From assembly GCF_042242105.1 (NCBI RefSeq), contig NC_092018.1, positions 24,608,167-24,672,166 on the forward strand: DNA of 64,000 nucleotides. The letters are read 5' to 3'. The translations under genes and the position numbers were made by a program. This DNA is from Pempheris klunzingeri (taxonomy: Eukaryota; Chordata; Actinopteri; Acropomatiformes; Pempheridae). Below the pieces are notes generated by a model, which had not been told where the DNA came from, did no database searches, and saw only the letters and a list, made by a program, of their open reading frames with translations. Of the stretch, positions 40,206-50,935 are shown one piece after another. Each line of letters starts with the position of its first letter. Position 1 is the stretch's first letter.

Positions 40206-40368
40206 TCATCAGACATCTCACCGGGCTCTGAAGCAGGCTGGAAATGCGTTTCTTATGCTGGGGCCCAGAGCCGGGTGTGGAATGCTGAGGAGACTGGAGG
40301 CCCTCGGGGACCCCATCACTGGGGCTGCGCTGCACCGGGGTGCCTTTGGGGGTGGGGGACGTGCTCAT
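30925..40368 (-). CDS. add2: Beta-adducin, complete coding region
   Basis: Membrane-skeleton protein that caps actin and joins spectrin to actin. Minus-strand coding exons: 40222-40368, 39744-39885, 38925-39076, 38624-38704, 37808-37957, 37440-37583, 37040-37138, 36460-36636, 34918-35166, 33884-34000, 33702-33788, 33464-33590, 32190-32273, 30925-31181. Phases sum to 670 aa plus TGA (human is 726). The aldolase-II-like head is well conserved ([80 protein letters not shown]), followed by the neck ([20 protein letters not shown]) and a Pro/Glu tail. The C-terminus keeps the MARCKS-like [14 protein letters not shown] and PSFLKKSKK, including the serine that is a PKC target in mammals. The extreme N-terminus is short and divergent (see findings). 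Exon 13 (32190-32273) is the least certain. Confidence 0.95.
31866..32030 (+). repeat. Dispersed AT-rich repeat in the last add2 intron
   Basis: ACTAAAGTACTGTACGTAAG, then ACTTGAGTATTCAAACTTTA, TTATACTACATTTCAGA and ACTGTATTTTAGTAC resemble a very common fish interspersed repeat. It is non-coding; the family is not named here. Confidence 0.5.
32955..33260 (+). mobile_element. LINE 3' ORF fragment inside an add2 intron
   Basis: The plus-strand frame ends with [15 protein letters not shown], then [20 protein letters not shown] and AKTDTFLYS. The LHxxFxLLPSGxxxRxPxxKT pattern is the usual C-terminus of fish L2/Rex1-like LINE reverse-transcriptase proteins. It is inserted antisense to add2 between exons 12 and 13 and is 5'-truncated. 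Confidence 0.65.
40164..40201 (+). repeat. (CA)19 microsatellite
   Basis: Starts about 20 bp inside the first add2 coding intron, next to the splice donor at 40221-40220. Confidence 0.97.
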
Positions 40369-40424
40369 CTTCTACTGTTTTGCAGTCAGTGTCTTACAAC
40401 CAGGGATGGGTGTGGAGAACTGTA
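40369..40424 (-). other. add2: add2 5' UTR part of the first coding exon
   Basis: Upstream of the ATG, the minus strand has a good acceptor (CTCTTTCTTTACAG) ending at about 40425, then 56 nt of leader. An in-frame TAG sits six bases before the ATG, so the coding frame cannot extend upstream. The true promoter must therefore lie further right, with one or more non-coding 5' exons. Confidence 0.6.
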
Positions 40425-41903
40425 AAGAAAGAGCGTCAGTATTATAAATGCTGCTTAGATGATTTAGAGAAATGGCATAACATTTAAATGCAGCTGGCTA
40501 TTTTCTTAGCCAGGAGCTAATTATCTCCCCAAACTGATGCAGACTCTCAAAATGTTGATTAATCAATTAAAAGCAGTGTCTTTTTCTTTATTAACATTTG
40601 AGAGAGTAAATGAACTATACATGAAGTGTTTTTCCACCTTTCTTTACAGCAACAGTAAGAGCCAGAGCCTGAAAAGCCATCCTACTGGTTAGCTGACAAC
40701 CTGCTCTACAATCTGAGTCACAGCTGCAGGCTGCAGGCGACCAAGCATCCAGGCTTTCCATCCCTGACTTTGACTGTTCTATTTCAATATTTAAATTACA
40801 GCTACAGTGACAGGTACAGGAGACCTGAAGCCAGCATTTAGTCAGAGTTTGGATTCTCATACTTCTGAGTCATCCATATGTTGTGCATTTTAGTGGCAGT
40901 AAATAGAATCAGACAAGATTCGGATGAGACGCAGTTCATTCATAAGGTGGAAAAAACAGTAAAATCCTAAATCATGACACAACATTAATCATTAACCCAT
41001 TGTAAATCGCCCCCACCCTCTCTTATTGTAATAATTCATGGTAACTGTGGCAGGAGTTTCAGACAGGATGGGGAGGCTGAGGATGGCCAACAGTTCTACT
41101 GATGATGTTGAAACAGCACATAGCACCATCGTGGACTGGGACACAGTTTACAGTTTGAAAAGATGTTTTCAGTTCATCGCTTCCTGTTCCCACGTGATAT
41201 GTCATTAAAAGATCGTGCAAATGTCTACAAGTCTACGAAATGAAGTTTGAAGAAATAGCAATTATGCTGGCCACATGCTCCAAAAGCAGCAGCCATAATC
41301 CTGTGAGGATGAGAGGGTCTTTTCTATCAAGGCTTATCCTAAGAAATGTATGTGCAAATGGGAGAAGTGCACTTAGCAGAATAATTTCTATTTCTTTTCT
41401 CTGTGCTTTAGAGAGTCAACAGAAGCCCTGCTGAAGGATCCAGTGGTGCACGTCAGCCGTGAAAAACAATAAAGAGATCCACCACAGACACTAAATGACA
41501 AGAGTCAGTTCAATCCATACGCTCACTTATGTACAAATTCAACTCCAAACAAAGCCTTCTGTTTCTTGTGATGTGCAAGCTGAGTCTAATGTTGGCAAGT
41601 ACATAAGCAGTAGACCGGACGGCACAGTAAGCCTCCATTTCTCTGTAATTTCAAAGGGCAGCATTAAGATGAAAAACCTACCCTCACATTAAGGACGCTG
41701 TATTCCTCAGGGCACCTGCCAGTGGAACTGGAGATCTGCAGAAAATGCAGCATTAGCAATAAGAGCTCACATGCAGCAGACAGCAGCGTCAGAATCACTA
41801 ACAGGAAGTTGGCGAGTGATACGACTCGGTAATTGGAGAAAGAGTAAAGAGTTACCAGAAAACAGCTGGCCACTCCCCGAATGGACCAGGCTCAACATGC
41901 ACA

Positions 41904-41906
<3 letters not shown>

Positions 41907-41971
<65 letters not shown>
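41907..41971 (+). repeat. (AC)32 microsatellite
   Basis: About 65 bp of uninterrupted AC units. Confidence 0.97.
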
Positions 41972-41972
<1 letters not shown>

Positions 41973-43596
41973 CACTGCAGCGAGCAGATAAGGCCACAAA
42001 CTCACCACACCCTCTCTACTGTGCTACATCTCGTTAACTGGCTCAATTACTTTACTTACTAGATTAGCTTCATGGACGAAACTGCATCACATGCATTGTC
42101 AGTCAGTCCCATCCTTCATCCGGGGCAAAGCCTTTTCCAATGATCGTAACATCAGATCATGTGCATTACTGACCGTCGTTGCATTGCACATGAGGAACTC
42201 TGACAGATGACTAAACCTTTAATGGAGTTTCTGGATAAACTGTGCACTGTGCACAACATCAGGCTCGCTGCGCTCTTAAGCACTAAAAGATTACATCAGC
42301 TATCCGAAAACATCAGCCGTTCACTAAAGCATTAACTTAACATACACTGACAAACAAGCATTATGTTGTTTGCTAGTCAACATCCACTATAGACCATAAC
42401 CACTGTCTTCTGATAATGAAGGGAAACTCCTGTCGATTGAACCTACAGTACTTCTTTTTCAAACAGCTGTTAAACTTGGCATATTTTGGTTTTAAACAAT
42501 CATAAACTCAGATATTTATGTCTGACTTGTCTCTAAAAGCCTAAATGTGAGGGAGCAGCTCTCTGTCTCTCTCACAATGGAGGCTGGTTTGTAGTGTATA
42601 TGACTCTGGGGGTAGAGGGGGCCCAGCTGCTGACAGGCAGCAGACAGAAAGCCTCTCTCTCCAGGGAGGGTCCTAATGACTAAAGGGAGACATGGAGATC
42701 TGGCTGCCGGCCCACCATCTCTCCCTCCTCCTTTTATCCTCAGTGCACCGTGATGGCTGGGCACGCTGCATCATCGACTCACTTTTGGGTCATAAAATCG
42801 CAGGAATCTGGAGGAGGAGCTGATTTTGTGACACTGTCTCCTCTTCTCACCAAACTGCAAGATCCGGATTTCAGCATTGCTTAGTTTAATGCATATTTGC
42901 CGTGCTATCCTTCACCAGAACACATTGATTTAATGCTGCAAGAGACCTTTTGGCCTGATGCCTAACTCAAACAGAGGTGAACTGCCTTCACATACAGTCT
43001 GTAGAACATGCCTGTATTGACTGCTGTTAATCCACCCACACGCAGTGGTTTTAGGAGGTCTGTGTCTGAGCGCTGACATCCAGCAGCAGGGAGGCAGAGA
43101 GGGCTATAATTACCAAAGTAGCTCTGGATTGATTTTCTTTGGCTTCACTATCATTAGTTTTATATTATGACGGCTGCTCAGTGAATCCCAACCTGTTATG
43201 TAAATGGTTACGAATATCTTCACTAACAGTTTTTCACATTTTTAAAAAAGTCTCTGAAAATAATCTGATGTTTAACTGTAGATGTCAAATATCAGCTTGT
43301 GTGAGAATGAATGAATCCTCACTGATAATCTATCCAGTTACTTCTGGGCTGCATACACCTTCAGTACATTTAAACTCAATTGCATTTTTATGTAACATAA
43401 TGCCTCCTCACACATGACTTTGGAATCCACCTCACAGAACATCAAACAAAACCTGACAAAAGGTAAGCCCACAGTTATTCTGACACGTTTTTGTAACTTT
43501 CAAGGGCAACTTTGCTGAATTCAGCCTGCAAATGCATGGACTCATTAACTCTAAACATCCAGCAGATGGAGAGCTTTGCAGAAATGCAGCCGACAC

Positions 43597-43652
43597 AAGA
43601 TAAAACGCAAATTTCCCCAATGTGGGACGAATAAAGGTTTATCTTATCTTAT
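43597..43652 (+). repeat. Non-LTR 3' tail
   Basis: AAATTTCCCCAATGTGGGAC, then GAATAAAGGTTTATCTTATC. Same family as 52905-52951 (plus) and 4680-4735 (minus). Confidence 0.6.
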
Positions 43653-44289
43653 AAATATGTGTGAATGCATGAATGATGTAGAGGTGTAGAGGACATTCCT
43701 GTCTCTCTGGCATCTTAATGGGATGTTTGGCTTCCACCTTGTAGAGCCACATTAAATGTTAACAGTGTCAAAATATACAAAACACTAAAGAAAGGGGCAA
43801 TTTAGGAAAGCTGCAGAAGTCAGTGACAGCTAAGTGATGGAGTTCATTACAGTCAAGGGAGCTTTAAAGTTGGTTCTTATTAGTTAGCATTTCTTATGTA
43901 ACAAGCCTAATTAGCAGCTCCACAGTTCCACAGTGTATCTCAGTCAGCCTTACATACCCCCTAATCATTACTATTTGTTTACTTATCGCTCAAAACCTCA
44001 TGTTTAATTTATTATGGGGTTGTTTTTGACTTAAGAGAACAGCTACATCCAATTATTTGTCTTGGACAAGTCATATAGAAACGATTCATAAGACATTCTT
44101 CAAAACACACCTGACATCACATAGAAAGGTCCCTTACTGGATTAATGATAGACACTTTAACATCAACTTATCCACTGCTGTGGTTCAGATGAATCAACCC
44201 TGGGTTCATTGTCTGCCTCTGTGCTGTGGGAGGCAGAAATCTGCACACCCCACTCCTAAAGATCCTCAGCCACATGGGGGGGGGGAATG

Positions 44290-45310
44290 GGAGGACGGGC
44301 CTGGCGATCACACTGTCATGTGAGCGCGGGGCACCATGTTATCTCCAGCGCCATATTTCAACTTGAATGCACAGTATCGTTTTATGGCCCTTTAGCATCC
44401 TCCGCTCCTCCACCCGCTGGCGGCTGTCGCTGTGCATGGCTGCCTAGCAACACTTGCGCGCTGCAGCATCAGCATCAGCATCCGCTAATGGCCACCCGCA
44501 AAATGCAGAACACTGCGATGCTCTCCTCTACAAACATTACAACCATTCCGTTTTAAGAAAGCGGAGTCACGTCCCGCACATTAATCCTGACGAGCCCGAA
44601 CACAGACCTGGTGTGCGGACAAGTGAAAGGCATCAGTGGCAGGATAATGACCGACATTAGTCTCTGAATACAGCCTGGGACCGTGCACTCAGCACGAGCC
44701 TGTCTGCAGAGCACAATGAAGCCATCAGCGCTCTGCGCACCGAGCGGCTGTGCAGCGTGGATTATTTCACACAAGCACACGCTGGTCTGTCCGCAGAGAC
44801 GGAGCAACATGGTAAACATCAGGCGGGGAGGACGGCACCGTGTCATCAGCGGTGAAATGCGCACACACCGCTCATCCACGCGTCAGGGAGGACCCCGCAG
44901 CCCAGTACGCCCCAGACATGTCCCCGTGGTCGCCTTGTTCGACACAATGAAAGAGAAATATCAGCAGGCAGCGCACTCACCTCAGCGCATCCTCAGGACC
45001 GTGTCCCCTGTGTGGGTGCGGCACACCCACAGCACAAGCTGCGTCCCCACAACGAGCAGATGTGCTTAGTTCCTACAGATCTGCCAGTGTTGGGACGCGA
45101 CACCACGGTTCCTTTGTCAGACTATTCAGGGCCTCAGCTGATACCAAGTCAATGGACCCTGATGTTTTTCAGAGCGCCAGGACCTGCCCACTGCCACGCC
45201 TGTCCGGTCTGACACCCGAGGGCTCCCACCCATGCAACCACAGAGGGAGCCAGTCTGAGAGAGGCACTCGGATGATGTGTAGAAAAGCCTGCGTTGAGCC
45301 CTGGTGGAGT
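44290..45310 (-). promoter_or_regulatory. add2: CpG-rich patch, candidate add2 promoter
   Basis: Compared with its AT-rich surroundings, this kilobase has many CpG dinucleotides (around 44450-44480, 44580-44640, 44820-44930 and 45000-45110). It lies 4-5 kb upstream of the first coding exon of add2, which needs an upstream promoter. No TATA box or 5' exon could be fixed from sequence alone. Confidence 0.35.
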
Positions 45311-48300
45311 TCTAATGCTGTCTCCTGGAGGGTTGTTTAGTTGGCTAGGCCCAGTTCAAGTCGGACAAATGATGTGACATCAAACAGGCGCCACCTGCTG
45401 CTCAAAGGGAGAACAGCAGAAAAGTGTGGGTGGTTCCGTCTGGTCTCCATCAGGGTCAACGGTACTTTCAGGATTTTCACTTCTGTGTCTAAAAGGGAAA
45501 TGTTGTACTTCTGTATATGTTGTAAATCTCCATTTCTTTGGTAGCTGTGGTTACTGATCAATTTGTAAATAAAGCTTTGACATTCAAAACATACAGAGAG
45601 ATCATCTAAGATCACAGACTGCTGCTCTAGATCACGTAGATCTATTGAATACTACCTCTAACAGTTACACAACAGGCTGCTTAAGTGTTCATGCAGCATC
45701 AGTACTAATAAGGTTCTGCATGAACCCCTGTAATTCTGATACTTATTTATTTAGCTCATGACTTTTACACGGAGGTAAACATTTGATGAGAAATCAAACC
45801 TGAGATTAAAGCTTTTACCAGGAAACAATTTGGCAAACACCATTTAATCACATGGACAAATTAACACGATGACAGCCAGAAATGTCAAAGAAAAGAACAG
45901 ACCTGTCCTCTTGGCACTAATGTCTTCCTTCAAAGTATAATTAACAAAAGCTGGTAGTATTAATTAGATATCAAAAAACACAAGTTTGGTAGCGAGTGAA
46001 ATAATAAATCCTTTCACAGAGAAATGTAAAAAACAAAAGTTGTCTTGTACATTTTATTCAAGGACTGCCAAGGATACAGTTTAAGTGAAAATAAAAACAG
46101 TCATATTTACTCAAACTAAAGAGAAATTTCAAAAGTTAAATTAAACAAGGGAAATAAAATAGCATTTTCTTCTTGAAATATCCTTTCATCAAAGCAACAC
46201 GCCCCTAAAAACAAGACAAGAATTATTTTAGAATTCCTAACAACCGATTCCAAACACTTGTTACAATGATTGGGGCTGTACTGAACAGATGCAGCTGTTT
46301 TTAGTACAGGAATGCAGAGTGCAACGTTCAGCCAGAAGAGGGCTCTATAACAAAGCATTTCAAATCAGCGGGAAAATGACTCGTGAAAAAAATAACTCCA
46401 GTGTTGTTCAAATTACTTGTTCATGCAAGAATTTCATGACCTCAGAAATACCAGTCACACTTCATTTTTTTTACTTGAGCAGAGGTCTAATCAGCCAGAA
46501 TAACATATCAGGATTTAACACTTACCAGTAAAAATACAGTTCTTAATATGCTACCAATGACTCTGGCTGGAGACCTGAATTGATATAATCTCCTTTCAGT
46601 ATCCCACTGCAAGGACATAAATGATGTCAAGCAACAGACCTTTTTCACAGCACAGACATTTGACTGGTGTTTGAAGGTAAAGCTCATGTGTTACTAATTA
46701 CAACATCTCTGTTCTGGTCAAGGGTCCCAGTGAGCCAGCGGCACACGACCAGGGGCCTGAAACTGGAGCTGTGTTATTCATGCCACTATTTACACCAGCG
46801 ATCTTTCCTACTGTCAGGTGTCTAAATATCCTCTGTGAGGACCTCTCTGCCTGTGCTTGTGTTGTACTGACTGTCATCTGAAAATTTAAATCACAGTGAT
46901 AAGCATCTTTCATGCATGCTGTTATGTCGTTATGATGTTGATATTTGGATCAGGTACTATTACTGCTACAGTACTCATAATGATTCTGACCATAAGCAAC
47001 AACAATAATTAACCCCTATTGTAACCTGTCTGATATTTACACTGTCTTCTGACAATTATTTCCACACTACAGTGTTGGACTTTAAACAGTTTTCCTTTCT
47101 TTTCCTTACTGAAAATATATTTCTGAGGACTGGTTTGATGTTCATATATTAAAAAAGAACAACCTGGCAGCTTTCCAGTCCTGATCTGAGCCGTCTGCTC
47201 TAACACCACTCTGTTGAAGGCTGTGACATCTGTTGAATGAAAGAGAAGGTGATCACACCAGAGTTCTGGCTGAGACTTCAAGGAATGAAAAAAAAAAAAA
47301 GAAGAGCAGAAGGACGCACACACTCAAATCTAGTTGGGGCTCATTAGAGGACCAGACATGTAACTCATCTTTACTTCCAGCATTAGTGTTTTCATCACTC
47401 TCCATGACACCACAAACTTCTTGCTATTTTCTACTTTAAAAATATGGATCCAACTCCAAAATGATTACAAATTCAAAGCATCATCTATATTAGTAATCAT
47501 GAGCAATGACCATCTATTCCTTCCCTCAAGTCATGACTCTGTATTGGTCAGTTGGGCTGGCCATCCGTACATACACTTAGTGAGGACAAATTAATCAAGA
47601 CATGGCCATAAATCAATTAAAACCTGGCCATGAATTGTATCTTGTGTGCATGAAATAGTATTTCAAGCCATCAATGTAGTTTCGATATATAGTTTTTTTT
47701 CCTCTCTATGGTCACTCAGTTCTTCCACCTCACCTCACCTCACCTGGAGACATGTGTTTACCTCCCTGCTGAAAGAGGACGAATATCTTTCATAAGAGCC
47801 TCTCAGGGTAATTTCTGTAACGTTGTTAGAAACAATCTGAGCCTGTAAGTGGCAAAAATAAGTACTTTTAGTAGACATATTTTAATTGGATGCAATTTCC
47901 CCAAGCAGCCATTACAGCCCATTCTCAAACCATAAATATATAAAATAGAGTCCAGGTTTAAAAATACTGGAGTTATCCTTTAAGCTTTGAAAATCATCCA
48001 ACTCACAAAATCAAATCACGTTGGTAGAAGGAATTAGAGATTAGGCTACAATAACGGATGACTTCTGGGAGAAAGCAATAAAACGGGTCTCCTCCTCCTC
48101 ATCACGTGCCCAGCACTCATTCAAATGAAGGTTTTACTTAGAATTCATTTTAGTAAGTCCAGGCTAGCGGAGATTTACCCAGGTTTAGAATCCAGTGTGG
48201 CCATTGCTGTCACTCACCCACAGACCTGACCCATGTGCTTTAGTCATGCTCTGCACTTCAAGATTGTTGGTCTTTGGCTTCCAACACCCTGTTAGATGTC

Positions 48301-48620
48301 TGAAGAGTCCCCATTGAACCACTGCACTGATTGGCATCTTTGGATTACCAAATAATATCTTCGCTTAACGCTAAACGAAGCGACACTATCTCATTCACGA
48401 CCTTTTGCTATGCTGAATTTGTCATCATCCAACGAAACTTCATGGTCTTGGCTGGCTTGCTTACGTTTTACATGTATTTGACCCTTGTTCATTGTTTATC
48501 CACCTGGGGGTTGTTTCGACTGTTATTTTTCTTGAAGATATTTTTTGCTTGTGGATACTGTATTTGGAGCTACACATCCAGTAATAAAAATACTCTTGAG
48601 GAAAAAAACTGTTCTGACAC

Positions 48621-50243
48621 TACAGTGCTGTGAAAAAGTATTTGCCCCCTTACAGATTTCTTCTGTTTTTGCTTTATTGTCACACTTACATGTTTCAGAT
48701 CATCAAACAAATTTTAATATCACACAAAGATAACCTGAGTAAATACAAAAAGCAGTTTTTAAATGATGATTTTATTTATTAAGGGACAAAAGCTATCCAA
48801 ACCAATCTGGCCCTATGTGAAAAAGTAAATGCCCCCTCTTGTTAAATCATGAATTAACTGTGATTAACCACATGTTTGAAAGCTGAGTTCAATTTCACTA
48901 GCCACACCCAGGCCTGATTACTGCCAGAGCTGTAGAATCAAGAAATCACTTAAATAGACAATATGAAGTAGGCTGAAAGATCTCAAAATGCAACACATCA
49001 TGCCCCGATCTAAAGCAATTCAAGAACAGACAAGAAACATAGCCATTGACATCTATCAGTCTGGAAAGGGTTAAAAAGCCATTTCTAAGGCTTTGGGACT
49101 GCAGCGAGCAACAGTGAGAGCCATTATCCACGAATGGAGATAACATGGAGCAGTGGTGAACCTTCCCAGGACTACCGGCCTACCAAAATGACTCCAAGAG
49201 TGCATCAACGACTCATGCAGGAGGTCACAAAAGAAGCCCAAACAACATCTAAAGCACTGCAGGCCTCACTTGCCTCAGTTAAGGTCAGTGTCCATGATTC
49301 AACAATAAGAAAGAGACTGGGCAAAAAAGGCCTCCATGGGAGAGTTCCAAGGTGAAAACCACTGCTGACCAAAAAGAACACAAAAGCACATCTCACATTT
49401 GCCAAAAAACATCTTGATGATCCCCCACACTTTTGGGGAAATATTCTGTGGACTGACGGGACAAAAGTGGAACTTTTTGGAAGGTGTGCGTCCCATTACA
49501 TCTGGCGTAAAACTAACACAGCATTTGGGAAAAAGATCATCATACGGACAGTCAAACATGGTGGTGGTAGTGTGATGGTCTGGGGCTGCTTTGCTGCTTC
49601 AGGACCTGGACAACTTGCCGTAATTGATGGAACCATGAATTCTGCTCTCTACCAGAAAATCCTGAAGGAGAATGTCCGGCCATCAGTTCGTGACCTTAAA
49701 CTCAAGCACACTTGGGTTATGCAGCAGGACAATGATCCGAAGCACACCAGCAAGTCCACCTCCGAATAGCTAAAAAAATAAATAAATAAAGGTTTTGGAG
49801 TGACCTAATCAAAGTCCGGACTTAAATCCGATGGAGATGCTGTAGCATGACCTTAAACAGGCCGTTCATGCTCGAAAACCCTCCAATGTGGCTGAATTAA
49901 GACAATTCTGCAAAGAAGAGTGGGCCAAAATTCCCCCACAGCGATGTGAAAGACTCATTGCCAGTTACTGCAAACGCTTGACTGCAGTTGTTACCACCAA
50001 GGGTGGCACAACCAGTTATTAGGTTTAGGGGGCAATTACTTTTTCACATAGGGCCAGGTTGGTTTGGATAGCTTTTGTCCCTTAATAAATAAAATCATCA
50101 TTTAAAAACTGCTTTTTGTATTTACTCAGGTCATCTTTGTGTGATATTAAAATTTGTTTGATGATCTGAAACATGTAAGTGTGACAATAAAGCAAAAACA
50201 GAAGAAATCTGTAGGGGGGCAAATACTGTTTCACAGCACTGTA
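48621..50243 (+). mobile_element. Tc1/mariner DNA transposon with IR/DR ends
   Basis: A 1.62-kb element starting TACAGTGCTGTGAAAAAG and ending in the inverse, bounded by TA at each end. Terminal inverted repeats are about 216 bp (48621-48836 and 50028-50243). Each carries two copies of a 20-bp direct repeat: outer 48630-48649 and inner 48817-48836 on the left, inner 50028-50047 and outer 50215-50234 on the right. This is the IR/DR architecture of fish Tc1 elements such as the Sleeping Beauty group. The enclosed transposase is decayed. Confidence 0.93.
49000..50022 (+). pseudogene. Tc1 transposase pseudogene
   Basis: This is the transposase frame of the enclosing transposon. It starts MPRSKAIQEQTRNIAIDIYQ but reaches a stop at codon 25, with further stops and frame changes. 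Recognisable pieces are the paired-like HTH region, a first catalytic block reading WTDGTKVELFG (expected WSDET...), a second block MQQDNDPKHTSK, and a third SPDLNPMEM. It cannot encode an active enzyme. Confidence 0.88.
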
Positions 50244-50935
50244 CATCACACCAATTCTTTGAGAGGCACAATGGCACCAGTGTGAAAGAACCTCTTCACC
50301 TTGAATTACACAATCAGATGGAGGGGTACTTGTGAGGACATTCTGAATGCCTGATGTTAGAGCTACACTGAAGACAATTCAATGATCCATTCTGATTGCA
50401 AGTTGTAATTGTAGAGTATTCCATTTCAGGAACCAAACATGTGTGATTGCCTATTGTTTGAAGGGCCCGTCTTTAGACTATGAAGGCTGCTTGTCTACAA
50501 CTGAGCAGATTCTGCATTAATTTAGACTATCAACTAAATCATCTAATTAAGAGAGCTCTAATTGAACAAAGCATGCATAATACTCAAAACTGTCTGGGGA
50601 AAACCATTTCAGGTCAGCATAGCCAAGAAAAACAAAAACAAGGAACTCTGTTTCACAACACCTACTCCAACAGCTGCAGGAATTCAATTGAACCTTCAAA
50701 ATATTCTTTTCATGACAGACTTCTCGTGAGGGTGATAAGATTGGAGAGCACTATTAAAATACATGTGCTTCTATAGGATTTCTTAATTTTCATGCATTGT
50801 TCATTACATCAGACTTAATTTTATCAAACAAACAAAACAACAAAGTGGGTGCATAGCCTTCATGGCGGTGAAAATCCACTCATCCATTCTAGGTATGGAA
50901 ACATACATATGGTGCAGTGGTCAGATGCTTTCACC
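50244..50935 (-). other. figla: figla 3' flank / 3' UTR
   Basis: Between the Tc1 element and the proposed figla stop. AT-rich, without a coding signal, and no canonical AATAAA was noticed on the minus strand. An alternative last figla exon could lie here (an acceptor-like TCCTATAG at about 50780 opens a 19-codon frame). Confidence 0.4.

Larger units (their letters stand above)
40425..48620. other. Intergenic / add2 5' region
   Basis: Eight kb without a supportable coding exon on either strand. Upstream non-coding exon(s) and the promoter of add2 are expected here but cannot be placed with certainty. The region includes a (CA)n microsatellite, a LINE/SINE tail and a CpG-rich patch, listed separately. 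From about 45.4 to 48.6 kb the sequence is AT-rich and unremarkable. Confidence 0.55.
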
